From assembly GCA_911728435.2 (NCBI GenBank), contig OU452211.1, forward strand, positions 11,762,428-11,826,427: a stretch of 64,000 bases of DNA, given 5' to 3'. The DNA comes from Apoderus coryli. Its lineage: Eukaryota; Arthropoda; Insecta; Coleoptera; Attelabidae. Under the pieces are notes generated by a model. It was not told the DNA's origin. It made no database searches and saw only the letters and a program-made list of their open reading frames with translations. Every line of letters starts with the position of its first letter. Positions within the stretch are counted from its first letter, which is position 1. Below are positions 1-12,728 of this stretch, one piece after another. The position numbers and the translations under genes are program-made.

Positions 1-270
1 TGTTACTATGACACCAAGATCCTTCTGCTGATTTACAGATTAACGGCATTTCCATTGATGAAATATGGAGTCCTGGGATTATTAGCTCCGATGTGTAGTA
101 CCTGACACTTCTCCAAATTCAAGTTCATCAACCAAACCGCCGACCAGGACACTACCCCATCAATGTCTGGAATTCATTATCGTCTCGCAGTGGGTTACAA
201 AACAATTTGGTGTCATCAGCAAAGAAGCTCATGTTTGACGTGATCGTTCTTGTTAAGTCTTGTTAAGTCT
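1..270 (-). pseudogene. Non-LTR retrotransposon reverse transcriptase fragment
   Basis: Reading the minus strand gives the RT catalytic box as SFFADDTKLF, followed after a frameshift by NLEKCQVLHIG and a NAVNL segment ending at a stop. This order (FADD box, then the N-x-x-K-C-Q motif) is that of the RT palm and thumb of Jockey-like LINE ORF2 proteins. At least one frameshift and one stop make it dead. The element runs off the left edge, so its 3' part lies outside the window. A short direct repeat (CTTGTTAAGT twice) sits at its upstream side near 250. The clade is not settled. Confidence 0.7.
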
Positions 271-344
271 GAATTCAAACTCGTTTCGGATCTAAACTGT
301 TGGTGTGCTAGCCCTAAAATTTATATATTATGACTTTTACATGC

Positions 345-935
345 TCCATGTTCGTCAATTCGAGATTGTGTACGAGCTTTGAAGAAAGTGTTACGGAAAA
401 ATTTAAAAAACGCTTACGAACATAAATTCCATGATTTTGAATACAAAAGTCTTCAATACTTAAGTGACATTGATAAGCGACAATCCCAACGCTGGGAATT
501 TTGTTAATTTATGCTGACCAAGACCCTGATTTTATAAAAAAGATTATTTGGACTGATGAAGCCAATTTTGCATGATTTCCAAGTCGTAAAATTCTTTGAT
601 TTTGGTCGAACAACAACTCACGAATTTTCTTACAACGTGGGATATTTTATAATAGGTCACTCACTGGTGAAGGGTATTTAGATTTCGTTGAAAGGGAAAT
701 AAGTGATATAAATATTTTTTAAAATTGAATTTGGCAACAAGATCACCAGCTCACGCGAAATTATTTCAATCAAAATTAGAACGTATGTATAGTTGTAAAA
801 ATGGGAGAATTCAGTGGCCACCATACAGTCCAGAGCTAACGCCACTAGACACCTTAATTGGGGGTATTTAAAAAATAAGATTTATACAAATAAAGTATTC
901 AACAATTTCAGGAAAGAATTGTAACAGAAATTAGT
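345..935 (+). pseudogene. Degraded Tc1/mariner-superfamily transposase
   Basis: Forward-strand pieces match the order of a Tc1/mariner transposase: an N-terminal segment (RALKKVLRKNLKNAYEHKFH), then IIWTDEANF carrying the first catalytic Asp, then a frame-broken QQD box near 730, then WPPYSPELTPLD followed by LKNKIYTN. The last motif corresponds to WPARSPDLSPLD of the intact transposase at 23807-24880, so this is a fossil relative. Several stops and frameshifts show that it is inactive. I see no terminal inverted repeats. Confidence 0.65.
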
Positions 936-3009
936 TTTTTTTATTGTTATTGTTATTATGTGGCTAATATATGTCGATAAATTAAGAATTAAAATAATAT
1001 TTTTTTATTTAATCAAGAATTACAGTGAAAATATAAAAGTTGAAGAGACTTTGACAACATGAAAAATGTCACCTAGTGTCATAAAATATCCACACAGCGT
1101 ATTACATTTTTTCCCAATAGGAACCCTATGCCAGCACTAAATTCACTTCAACTTTGATAATTTAAACTATGGTCAAACTATACGTAATCCCCTGTATAGT
1201 TAAACATGATAAGTCGCCAGGACACTGAGCTTTTAGCAGAATTTTACCGCAGAGAGAACATATTTAAGCAGGCCATAAAATATCTTCAACTCTGAGACCC
1301 TGAGTCAATCAAAGTTGATTTCAATATAAAGAAAACATACAAAGCCCAAAGTCAACTTCACAAGAAGACTGAAATTTGAAAACGCTAAGGAACTAGTTTC
1401 GGTCAAAGCCAACAAAATAGAAACAAAAGGTAAAACCAACTCACCAAACTGTAATATACATTTTAAAGACGAAAGCATTTATGATGATGAACTTTAATTA
1501 CAAATTGTATAATGTAACTAAGTTTTAGGACAGAAAATAGATGAAAACAAGTAACGCGAAGGTCTGGGCGCATATATTCATACAATTCTTAACTTCTTGA
1601 ACCGTGGAGAGTTTTGTATTGTGACTCTATTTAAAGGAGTTTTGGCAAATTTGTACACCAAACAACTCTTCACTTACTTAAAACGATAACTTTTGTACAT
1701 TTTAATTATAGATATATATTATGTACTTCGTTGTGACTTACCCTGTACGAGGAATTTACTATCTTTCTTAATTCAGAGCAAAAAAAGAGCTTGCTTGCAT
1801 TTCAACACATAAACAGCATCTTTGAAATTCCTTTATACATTTCCCTGATGCTAAAAAGCGTTGAAATATTTAATAACAGCAACAAAACTGCAAGAAGGAG
1901 AATAAGATGCGATAGCGTCAGAGTTGTAAACAAGTTAACAGCTACTACATTTTGCTGACCGGATGGCATTCGCTCTAGTTGAAATACACAAGTTTTCAAA
2001 ATGATTGCGATAAAGTAAATAAAACCGAATCAATATATACGTGAAACCCCTTGGCAAAATGTCGTTATTAATACCTACAGTATGGTGTTTGAGAGTTGTA
2101 AAAGGGATTTAGCAAATAGCATCTGTCCATCACAAAAATATTAATTAATCCCATGGATTACGTAAAAATGTGGATTTGCGCTATGCGTAACTATATGAGC
2201 GTCATATTGGGAGTTTCTCCAACAGGCAGCTCGTTTGTTTTGATATTTGACAAATAAAAACTAACGAGTTTTCTGTTTTCAGGATTTATCTCGAATATTC
2301 TAAATCAAAATAAACGTAGAAGGTTGGGTTGCGAACTGCGGGAGACGTAACGTTCGCACTTTAGAAGAGGCAGAAAATGTTTAGTTCAATTAACACAACA
2401 TATTCCAAACAATAGTCACGACTGTTTAGCAAACCCAAGTACTTAAAACCGTTTGCGAAGATACTCTATAGTAGATGAACGTAAATTATCAGCCTCCACC
2501 AGCAGGTGTTGGGCGGGTTATGTGAAGAGAAACGTCGAGAGGTGATAGGATTTGTGAAATACCTAATTACATTAGTTTCGTATTTGAACGAAAGCGAATT
2601 AATAAACACAACAAAAAAGCGATTGATTTTTTATTTGTTTTATTTCGAACTAGAGCTTTCTCTTTCTAATTTTTCGTTCTTAACAATAAACAAAACTTTA
2701 CTTTCTTCAACTCCATATCAAAATCATTACATCTGCTATTTCTCATTTCTAAAAGATGATACGGATTTTATTTAATACATGAATTAAGATTATAATTGCA
2801 AAGGCATACTTTTACGTTATATTTAAGCGCATTCTTTACATCCGTTATCAATTATTTATAATTCTAATAGAGCAATATGTAGCAGTAGCGTCCTAAATTT
2901 AATTTATCTAGGAAGAACAAAAATTATACGAAATCTATATTTGAATGATTTAAGGTCGGATCCACCCAATATATCATTATTGATAATCATCAAGGTACTT
3001 TAGGCATCA
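936..3009. other. AT-rich stretch with no recognised gene
   Basis: Low-GC sequence with short A/T runs. An 89-codon open frame at 2506-2775 has no family motif I recognise and rich AT codon use, so I treat it as chance. No inverted repeats or splice-flanked coding exons were noticed. Confidence 0.4.
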
Positions 3010-3640
3010 TTGTTGAACTTTTCAGATAATATTGTTTGAGCTTTGGGTAAGGGATTTTCAGTGGTATCAGTGGCGCTAGATTATTCGAAGACATTCGATC
3101 TTCTAAGCCATGATTTCCTTGTGGCTAAACTGAAGTATTACGTGTTCAGCGTTCAGCTGTTGTTTTTTCAGTGTTACTTAGCGGATCGCACCCAATTCGT
3201 ATCACTTAATATTAGCGTGTCTTCCTGTGAACCAGTTATTTCCGGTGTTCCCCAGGGCTCAGTTCTAGGGCCATTACTATCTTTAATTTACACGTCTGAG
3301 GCTGGATCCTCGGTATTCTGATTTTTTCTTACTTACCTGTTATGTACCTTTCGAGTAAAGACTGTTATTATTATCTACTATTACTTTGATAATAAATATG
3401 TTCATTTGACTGAGATCTCAACGGTATTTATAAATATTGTTTGGCCTATAACTTGAGAATCAATCCAGGTAAATCGACGGTCATTGTATTTTGCTCAAAA
3501 AACCATAGAGCTCACATTGAGTCCAACTTGGATATCAAAATAAATGACACACAATTACCTTTCACAAATCAAGCTAAATATTTGGGCTTGATTTTTGACG
3601 TTAATCACTGTAAAATCTGTTGGTAGGATTTACGATGACA
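3010..3640 (+). pseudogene. LINE reverse transcriptase fragment
   Basis: Forward frames give LDYSKTFDLLSHDFL (the D-F-S-K-A-F-D motif, with A changed to T), then SGVPQGSVLGPLLSLIYT, then after frame breaks NLRINPGKSTVIVFCS and AKYLGLIFDVN. These are successive blocks of an RT domain in correct order. The catalytic FADD segment expected near 3330-3430 is not readable and several stops intervene. It is a decayed Jockey/CR1-type ORF2 piece lying about 560 bases upstream of Osiris gene A. Confidence 0.75.
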
Positions 3641-4110
3641 ATCCCGAAAAATAAGTTTTCACAATAGAACTCTTCATTCGCATGACAACAGAAAAAAGCA
3701 CGTCAAATTTCAGGAAGGCCTTATGCAGCAAACGTCATAGAGATGATCGAAAGAAATGAGCCGAATATGCTGAAAGCTATTCCGAAACCTACATGCTCTT
3801 TTCGAAGAACTTTTAGGTACAGCCACATTTTATTGTCAATGTGACGCACATGCCTTTACATTTATATATTCGCATTTGTATAGAATCACCACGAGCACAT
3901 ACAACCAGGTCAGATGCTGGACATAATATACTCTCTTTGCGTATATCCAATCTCTCTGATCTAATTATTTCATTTTTGTTGATTTTCTGCTACAGATTTT
4001 TATGCTCCACTAAACCTGAATGCATCACGCAGGCGATAATGAAAAGTTGTTAGATTCCGGCTAATTTTTTTTTTATTATTAGTACTTTTGTTACTTTTTG
4101 TTGTAAATCG
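3641..4110. other. Upstream flank of Osiris gene A
   Basis: No gene is recognised. A 70-codon open frame at 3841-4053 has no recognisable motif. The stretch probably includes the proximal regulatory region of the gene starting at 4197. Confidence 0.3.
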
Positions 4111-4116
4111 CTCGTC

Positions 4117-4150
4117 TATAAGTACAAGATTTATTCACAAATTCACAACA
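4117..4150 (+). promoter_or_regulatory. Candidate TATA box and start region of Osiris gene A
   Basis: TATAAGTA lies at 4117-4124. A TCACAAC motif about 26 bases further on (4143) could be the transcription start, which would give a 5' leader of about 50 bases before the ATG at 4197. The spacing suits an insect TATA promoter, but the initiator match is weak. Confidence 0.4.
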
Positions 4151-4196
4151 TTCCGCGATTGATAATCCAAGAGTACCAAACAAGAACGTACTCGAG

Positions 4197-7100
4197 ATGA
4201 CGTTCTTTCGGTATAATTTAATTGTGTGCTTCGGTATACTCAGTGTTTTGACGCAATGTCAGGTATCTTCAGGTGAATCTACCGCTTCACATAGTCTTGC
4301 GATCATATCGAAAGTTGTACGGAGTTACATTAATTCTCAGACATCTGATGTCAGATTAGGGGATGGGGTATATTTGATTAATACGCACAGTGAAAATGAT
4401 GCTAGAGCAAACACTGATGACGGGACTGTATTGGGTGCTTTGGAAAATTATCTGGAGAATCACGAAATTAGGATTCGGTTACCGGAACTGATGCCTGGTG
4501 AAGGATTCGGCCGTGCATTCAAGAATGCTTTAGACGAAGCAGAAGGAAAAAAGGATCATAGTAAGTAGAGTGTTGATTTACTAGTTGAAAAGATCAATAT
4601 CTGAAAAGTAATGTTTCGGGATCAGCCTAAATGGCAAAAACACATATTATGTAGCAGTATCAAAGCAATTTCATTCTTTTAAGACCTTAACTGATGATAA
4701 ATATTTAAAAAAAGACGCTGGCTTTGCACATGTAAATCTTGATGCTTAAACTCCCAACGTGTTCCGCTCGTGTCGTATACCGGCAGTGTCTGATACAGTG
4801 ACTGCAAACAGTTTCATCCACTTGAAGTTTTAATAAAAATTATTATCTAATTTGATAGATCTTTTTATTAATCTAAGAAAAACTATTGAACATAATATCA
4901 TGGTTACAATATTCTGCCACCGTGTTTTACTCTCGGACAATTTTCTTGTTTAAAATCCACATTAAGTCTTCGCCATACCATATGATGTCCATCCGATTAT
5001 ATTTAGATTAATCTGAGAAAATATCACGTTGCCAAAAATTATTTCTTTCATTCATATATTTATTTGCAAACTCTAATCCTTTTGTTTTCGATTAATCATT
5101 AGCCCAATTCTTTTTCCAGTCACTGTAGTTATTTTTATTACTGTCGGTATCCTTTTATATCCCCATGGCAGGCACGATTTATTATACGTCTTATATACGA
5201 GGGAGAAATGTATCAAAAAACGCTACATTATATAATGTAAAGAGAGATATCCCCGGTAGAATCATTACATTGACCTTGGATATACTATACTTGCCCATTT
5301 TCATATTCAACTGCAAAAGGCAGGGCTTTTAGACAGACTAAACAAAGCCAATCAAGATGACATAAAACATATTTTAGATGCACAATTCAAAATAAGTTAA
5401 AAGCGCAAAAAGTATCGGGAAAAATTGACACATAAAGTTAGTTCAAAACGTTCGTTATGGAATAATGAGAATGCCGAATAATTGATTTCTTTATCAGGGC
5501 ACGAACCTTATTCAAAATGGTGGATCCACCAAGTACAGTAGCAAACAACTTTGAGTTTTTAATACAAAAAAAGCAAATCTACGATGCGTTATTACAATAA
5601 CTGGAATTATTGGTTTATAATTCCTTCAGGAAACTCATAATCATAACTGTGACTTAGAAATATATTAAATAATCACTTTTAGATACACACGCAAAGCTTA
5701 TTTTCAATAATATAAATTTCTGAGACATGTCACACTACCTTAATAAATATTTTCCTCTAATATGTGTAAATAAACATGGCCTAATGCAGTAGCCATCTCA
5801 TTCTCCTGATCTAATGGATGGGATTACTTTGTTTTGGGTTTCTAAAAGAAAATATTTATAAACCTAAATTGGATCATATGATTTATTTTGTTTGACTCTA
5901 CGAGATGACTAGAAGAGGGCGAATTTGATGTTGAATAAAAACATCTTTGTTTCATACCATTTTTATTTTACAAACCGAAATGATACTTGAAGCAGAACAA
6001 AAATCGTTTTAAACCAACTTTTCGTTAAATCTTGAATTATGACAAAAAACTAAATTATTCTGAATAATTTAAAGGACAAAGCAATCAACTTACTCTGAGA
6101 TTAAGAGTTTTCATTGAGCTTAAAAGCACAAATATACCTCTAAGTCAGCATGAACAGCTCTACAATTCAATGATACAACATACAAAGTGGTTTAGTTTTA
6201 GTAGTTGTTTTAGTATCCATATCAAGTGACAAAATATACTACCTACCACATTATATTCCAAAATTATTACTCAACTAATATACTCGTAGCTTTGTTGTTC
6301 CATTTCGTATTTTGTATATTATATTTCCTTGTCATCTTAAGTGTAAATTAACGTTAAATGAACCACGCCGCATACACCGCTGTCGGGTTTTCCCAAAATA
6401 GGATTTGTCTAGAGTAGGTAATAATTATTATTGTAACATGCATCAAAATTCAAAACAATTACCCTAAGCGGTATTTTAGAGAAACTGTTATATGATATAA
6501 TTAGATGCAAATTAAAATTTAGAGTATAATAAAGAGAGGGGAATTTGTGTGTATGTTTAGGAGATGATTTCTAGCAACCCGCTATCAGCTTTTTAGCAGG
6601 ATGAATCAGTAAACGGTGTTTTAATCACAGTAATTAATTTACCTCAAGATTGGATGACTAGAAATCCTGAAATCACTCATATATTCAAATAACTATGCTA
6701 TTGTTTTATTTAATACTTTTATAAAATTAATTTTTACCTGCTTTATAAAGGTATAAATAAAACTCATTCAATTCACTTCAATATCAAACGAACAAACACC
6801 CTTAATTAGTTCTTCTTTCTTGCCACTACCCACAACATAATTTGGCAACTTTATTTTATAATATATTATCTAACTACCTACCTACCTCTTTCTGGAAAGC
6901 TCTTTTTTTTTTTCATAGTTTTCCTTTTTCTTAGAATTAAAACTGCAGACATAATAACATTAAAAGTTTTCCCAAAGAAGAAGTACAGAATCCAAACAAC
7001 ATCTTAAATAAGATATAAAATATATATAGTTATACCAAAGATTATACACAAAATCTTTGGATATTGTATACACGCTGTCTCAGCTTTTAAGTTTGTTTTA

Positions 7101-9847
7101 ATACCGGTGAATTTGTTTGTCATCTATATTTTTTATCGCCTGAAACATTTGATCAATACGAGGGTTGGCTTTTATATTTCGGGAATAGAGAACAAAAACA
7201 AATATTAATCATCGAAAATCACTTTATTGTTTTTCAAAATATTCCCCATGAAGGTCTATACACTTTTGCATGCGTTTGAACCAATTGTCGAAGCAGTTTT
7301 GCCACTCTGATTGAGGTATCTCCAAAACATGCATTCTGAATGCAGCAACCGCTTCTTCAGGTGTCGAAAAAGACGTCATTGGGTGCCAAGTCAGAACCAT
7401 TCGTCGGATGACTCATCAAATCGATGTTTTAGGTGCTCAAAAATGCAGCTGTTTGAGCCGATGCCTGCTCGCATTGTCGTGGTGAAGAGTGATCCGTCTT
7501 CGGCGATTGGTTTTCTTGATTTCTTGGAAGACAACTGGCAAACAAATAGTTGTATACCACTCAGAATTGACTGTTCTGCGTTGTTCTAGTGGTACAGTTT
7601 CGACATGTTTAGTTTTTCCGAAAAAACAGGCGACCATTTGCTTGGAAGTGCTTCGTACGCGAACAACTTTTGTTGCATTTGGCTCATCTTGAAACACCCA
7701 TACAATCGACTGCTGTTTACTTTCGGGTTCATATGCGTAAATCCACAATACATCACCTGTCATGATGTCATAGACGTGTTTCGAAGCACCGCGATGGTAT
7801 TTTTTGAGCAGTTCTTTCGACCAATCGACACGAGCCTTTTTTTGAGCGATTAACAAATTGTGTGGGATCCAACGCGAACAAATTTTTTTGACAGTCAAAT
7901 ATTTATGCAATATTGAATGTATGCTGGTTCCACTAATGCCTAAGGTTGTCTCAATCTCTTGATAGGTCACATGACGATTTTGCAATATCAGTTCGCGCAC
8001 TGCATCAATGGTTTTCGGAACTGATTTTGAATCTTTTAAGTTACTGTAAACAACACAAATAGCGCTCATATGTCAAAACGTTCTGAGTACGCATAACCTC
8101 AAAAATGTCCAACTTTACGATAGAGCTGTCAGTTGCCAGATTGCAACACCAGGGTTGCCAAATCCCGAAATATAAAAGGCAACCTTCGTATACCACGATT
8201 GTTTGACACAGAATATTAAATAAATTACCAATATGGAAATTTGCATCTTTAATTGAAATATTCGTTACTATTGATGAATATAACAGTAGGAAAATAGGAG
8301 AGTAATGATTTTAAACAACCCAAAAGAAAGTTTGAAGATTATAATATTTAAAATGTCAAGGTTTATATTTAAAAATCTAGGAAGATAGACTACTTTTACC
8401 CTTGTGATCTTCTCTTCTTTTTCCTCTTTTAGAGTTTTATATAACTGATGATCATCATATTGAGCTATGAAAATTCGACCATATTCAACAAAAACGAAAG
8501 CACAGCATAGCTTACACTGAAATTGTTCAAATGTTATTAGCAACAATTTCAACAAAAGTTCTTTAGAAAGTCTTCTACTGTAACCTGCTTTTGCAAACTC
8601 TCAAGTCTGGGAAAAAATCACTTCATTCGAGGGAGTTTGGACATGAGTAGATCTCGTCTGCCTTTCCCAGACTTTGCATACCCCTGCTAATGAGACAGCC
8701 TTTGGAGGTCTTTTAATATTTTTATTTTAATCGAATTTTGTGGTCTTTTTTACTTAGGTGAGGGAAGAGGCAAAGGCGGCGGTGGCGGAGGAGGCGGAGG
8801 AGGCGGTGGCGGTGGAGGTGGTGTTATGATGATGGGTCTGATGATGGGTAAACTCTTAGCCGCCCTAGGTATAGGTGGGGTTGGTCTACTGGCTATGAAA
8901 GCACTTATGGTATCAGCATTAGCACTTATGTTATCCGTCATTATTGGTCTGAAGAAGCTGGTGCATCATGACGATCATGATAGTGGTAAGAACTGTTTTC
9001 TACTAAATGCCGTGCGATCAATTGTAGTTATTTTCCTGCAGATTTGCATTCTTTAAATGAACATCACTATATATATAGTTTGTTGTTGTTTTTTATAAAC
9101 TTTGTTAAAGTTTGAAAGTTAGGAATCGCGCACAAACTGGTATGGGAATATTAGTTATAGGTATACACACAGGGGAAGGAGAAATGCATCGTACGTGTCA
9201 CATAGAACATCAGAGTTAGTCCCAAGAAGTATTTACGATTCTGGCAGGATCTGAACGTTGTATTTCTTTCAGTCAATTAGCCTATCAGGATAACGATCAT
9301 TAAGTTATTCCTTGATCACTGCAGAACAATGAGAAGTTGTTCTATCTTGCTAAAATAAGTTGAGGTGGTCTACAAGATTTTCATCATATTCAACAACTTC
9401 CCGGAAATAAATCTTCACTAAAATATAGTAAACTGTCTATGCTATCAAAAAAAATTCCAATTATCAAGTTTTCTGTCTGTTAATGTAATTGTAACATCTA
9501 ATTTGAATAACTTTACAGAATTATTAAAATATAATAAAAATATTTAGAATTTGAAGATTGACCTAAAAAGTTACGTTTAGTTGTTTTAAGAACCAACCTG
9601 AAGAACTCTAACGATCTATTCAAATAACAGGTTAAAACAAATCGTATCTAAAGATTTGTTAAAAAAAAAAATAGTTAATTGCTATTAGAAAATTATTTAT
9701 TTATTGATGTTATGTTAATTAATCGATTTGGTTTTTGTAGGTCACACGGTAATTCATGCCGGTCATGGTCATGATCACTATCGAAGAAAGAGAAACGCTG
9801 CAGACATGGCCTATCACGCTTGGGAAGAGTTCAAGAAAACACTGTGA
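4197..9847 (+). CDS. Osiris family protein (DUF1676), gene A, three exons
   Basis: Exons: 4197-4560, 8758-8985 and 9741-9847, with GTAAGT/TTAG and GTAAGA/GTAG introns; joining them gives 232 residues. Residues 1-25 are a signal peptide. DGVYLI (56-61) and NYLENHEIRIRLP (84-96) match the DUF1676 start. EGRGK (123-127) is followed by sixteen glycines (128-143). A methionine/alanine/leucine-rich hydrophobic core (144-185) ends in IIGLKKLV. The tail is histidine-rich, with YRRKR and then AADMAY, a variant of the family AQxLAY motif. Osiris proteins are secretory-pathway proteins of cuticle-making epithelia. Odd points: there is no two-cysteine segment after the signal peptide, and intron 1 is 4,197 bp and holds a mariner. 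Possible polyadenylation signals are ATTAAA near 9903 or AATAAA at 10294-10299. I did not assign an ortholog number. Confidence 0.88.
4561..7158. other. First part of Osiris gene A intron 1
   Basis: Intronic, AT-rich DNA between the donor GTAAGT at 4561 and the mariner at 7159. I see no coding exon, RNA gene or clear transposon in it. Confidence 0.5.
7159..8188 (-). mobile_element. Internally deleted mariner transposon, 1,030 bp
   Basis: Bounded by TA (7157-7158 and 8189-8190). Imperfect inverted ends share GGTTG(G/C)CTTTTATATTTCGGGA. The minus-strand ORF (7437-8069, 210 aa) reads TLGISGTSIHSILHKYLTVK (second helix-turn-helix), WSKELLKKYHRGASKHVYDI, TGDVLWIYAYEPESKQQS with the first Asp, TVNSEWYTTICLPVVFQEI and ITLHHDNAS with the second Asp. 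It then shifts frame; the third Asp (LAPND) and tail (FSTPEEAVAAF...HGEYFEKQ) lie in other frames. Compared with a normal mariner of about 1.3 kb, it lacks the first helix-turn-helix and a short block after LAPND. It is non-autonomous and lies in Osiris gene A intron 1, antisense to the gene. Confidence 0.88.
8189..8757. other. Remainder of Osiris gene A intron 1
   Basis: AT-rich intron sequence ending with a pyrimidine-rich tract and TTAG at 8754-8757. The proline-rich minus-strand frame overlapping exon 2 is only the complement of the glycine codon run. Confidence 0.5.
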
Positions 9848-11672
9848 GACAAAAAATTTACATTCTAATTCATCATAACCATCAGTCATTTTATTAAATT
9901 ATTTATTTATTAAATTATGTTTTAATTTATTAAATTTATTTATAGAAACTTCTTATCATGCAGTAGCTTTTTTAGGGAATTTGTTGTATATTTTCAAATT
10001 AGCTACTCTTATTTCTTATAGTTGCTCTAAAATTTATCTCAATTTTCTTCTAGTCAACAATAGATAATATAAAGTTTTTCAATATTTCCTCAAACATTAT
10101 TTTGGGTATGAGAAATGTGTCTATAATAATTATTTTCTATTTTGCTGCTAACCATTCATCTCTATGCTATCCAATCACGTATTTTATTATTCTAATAATT
10201 TCATTCATCATTTCATCATTTTCATACAAAAAGAAACCCATTTAGTTACTAAGATTTTTTCAAATTATTACTAATACATAATTTGTTTTGTTAAATAAAA
10301 GAATTTGTTATAAAAAATTACTTTCTGTTGTGTCATTTTAGAACTATAAAAGTTTTTTCAAATTTTTAAAAACCAAGGTTAGGTTTTACCAACGCTAGAA
10401 TACAGTTCAGCTTATGAGTCTTTCACGTTTCTGCAAACAAATCAGTCTAGCACAGGCCTTGTTTACCTGATGATTCACAGAGCCGGATTGCCTCTGTTTT
10501 CGATAATGCGGATTTGGAAACTTCTACAGTAATAGGGCAACGAATTGGCGTGATATTGCGAATGACTGTATCACTGATATGATATATATGGGACTGATTT
10601 CGTCAGGCGTTTTAGATGCTCATATAAAAATTTTAACATGGTGGGAGAGGAGCTCCCTGCCCCTTTAAATACTATTGAAAATAGCCCAAACTTTTTTGGA
10701 AAAACCCAAACATATTATGACGATTCTTGATTTATCACTTTTTATTCAAAGGCTTTGAAGAAGCATCAACATCTTCTTCTAGTGATATTTCGATTCAACT
10801 CTGTATGAATCCTTATTAATAAAAATTAAAAAACAAATAAACATCAACCTGTTTCATTTAACCACCTGAAGCTACTCATACATATGTAATATAAAAAAAA
10901 ATGATTAAATGCACATCCGCTTGTGTATATTTTAATAACATTGACCTAAATACCAATCACAGAATTTCTCTTCGGTGAGAAAAAACACATCGCTATACGA
11001 AACAACGATAATAATAAGAATAAAAAAGAGCAAGGGAATGGATCTCTCTCACCTTGGAAAGAGAGTTTTCTCTTTTAGAACAACATCAAGTTCAATGCAT
11101 TACGATTGAACAAGTAGCGGTGTGTGCTGGCCTAGATATGGTTAATGACCCAATGCTTAACCAAATGCTAGATCATAAGAAAAAAATTGTGTTTTTTTAA
11201 TTTTATTTTAGAAATGGATATCGATGGATCGTTATAGGTACTATAAAAATATTTTCAACAGATCTAAACTGCATTTCACTTGGTCTTCGTTGAATAGTGC
11301 TGCTTTCCTTCCAAAAGCTTCGTATGTTTTGGTAAAAAACATTCTCTTTACATCACTATTTATATATTGAGTACTTCTTATACCATTAAAGTGAAATCTG
11401 AAAATTGACCTTGTTGGATTGTATTAATAACAATAATAAAACAACATTTATAAAACTTTCTTTCTTGGTTTTTCTTGTTTTGTGAAAATAACATGGTTTT
11501 GTATATATAAATGTGTATTAGCCGGATATGCATTTATTCTAGTTTCGCTCCTACGCCAGCTGCTCCTATGTGGTTTAATTTTGCAAATTATTATTTGAAA
11601 CAATATTCTCTAAAATTCTATCGAAATTTCATTTGACATAAAGTTAGTTAACGTTAATGTTGTTTGTTAAGG
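9848..11672. other. 3' flank of Osiris gene A and intergenic DNA
   Basis: The first few hundred bases should be the 3' untranslated region (AATAAA at 10294-10299). The rest is AT-rich with no recognised gene or repeat boundary. Confidence 0.4.
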
Positions 11673-12240
11673 CCAGTGTTGGGTCGAATACCTACTGTAT
11701 TTGAATACTTGGATTCATTTAAATTTGAATACTTTTTGAATATTCCAAGTACAAAAAACATATGCCACTTTATGCTTGATTTTTATTTACGTACTTAAGC
11801 TATAAAAATATATAAAAAAAAAACTAAAATACTTGAGTAACAACATTAAAATTAAAAATAACATTTTTGATACATAGTGCCACAGTGCAGTTAGACAAAA
11901 TAATTGTTTAATGAAAAAACATTCAGATTCTTCCATATCTTAACTTGCTCTAAAAACCTAGTCTAGAAAATAAGTTAGATATTGATAAGTTTTCCCATAA
12001 ATTATACCGTTTACGAATCAGAAGGCCTCAAAGTTAAAAAAACTCGATTTTCAACTCATTTTCTTTGTATAGTTATAAAACATGCTACATAATATGAAAC
12101 AAAAATTTGCCACAGCTTCCAAAGTAAAAAAATACGGTATTCGGAATCCAGAATACTGACAAAAAAGTATTCAGTCGAATACTAAATACACAAATGTAGT
12201 CGAATAGTAATGGAATACCAGCCAAATGTATTCTGAATAG
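11673..12240. mobile_element. Possible hAT-like non-autonomous element
   Basis: Begins CAGTGTTGGGTCGAATAC, resembling hAT terminal repeats of the CAGTGTTGG type. It carries many copies of the words GAATACT and GTATTC on both strands toward each end (11690-11750 and 12130-12240). I could not find a clean matching right terminus or 8-bp target duplication, so the boundaries are approximate. Confidence 0.35.
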
Positions 12241-12301
12241 CGCATCTTTTGGGTATTGAGTTCCTCAGTTTTCGAAAATGTTAAATAAATAAAATAAAAT
12301 A

Positions 12302-12312
12302 AATATATATTT
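12302..12312. repeat. Left 11-bp flanking direct repeat of the hammerhead insertion
   Basis: AATATATATTT here is repeated exactly at 12999-13009 on the other side of the inserted block. It probably is the target-site duplication, although its low complexity makes a chance match possible. Confidence 0.55.
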
Positions 12313-12384
12313 AAGAATTGCTTGTTACATAGAGCAACAAGACTTTAAGTTATGTTGGAAATTTATTTCACACTACCATGCTTC

Positions 12385-12426
12385 CACCAGACGGCCGTTT
12401 CGTCGATCCACGACTCATCAGTGGTG
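12385..12426 (-). ncRNA. Hammerhead ribozyme, copy 1
   Basis: Minus strand: stem I CACCA (12422-12426) pairs with TGGTG (12385-12389). The core CTGATGA is at 12415-12421. Stem II GTCG/CGAC closes a 5-nt loop. GAA follows, then stem III ACGG/CCGT with no loop, and C17 (complement of 12390) is the predicted cleavage residue, cut before the TGGTG strand. All catalytic core nucleotides of the family are present. A larger hairpin (12354-12457, arms GTTGGAAATTTA and its complement) extends stem I. Confidence 0.88.
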
Positions 12427-12728
12427 ATCGGCAGGCAGTGTGACCTAAATTTCCAACATTTACAAAGAGCTTATACTAGCACGAGAATTGATTGAGAAAG
12501 AGATGTTTGTGGCGACACCTAGCGTGAACAGGCAATATGCCGGGTGAAACACAGTTCACTACGATGGCCGGACAAGAAGTAACAACTCCATTATATCCTA
12601 TTGCCAACACTAGATGCGCCCGAATCCCCTAGCAGGGAGGCTTTATTAACATCTCTTTCTCAATCAATTCTCGTGCTAGTATAAGCTCTTTGTAAATGTT
12701 GGAAATTTAGGTCACACTGCCTGCCGAT

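Noticed and set aside
2506..2775. 89-codon plus-strand ORF
   Set aside because: No signal peptide, domain or splice context that I recognise; composition as expected for chance in AT-rich DNA.
8750..8941. Minus-strand proline-rich ORF with a run of about 16 prolines
   Set aside because: It is the complement of the glycine codon run in Osiris gene A exon 2.
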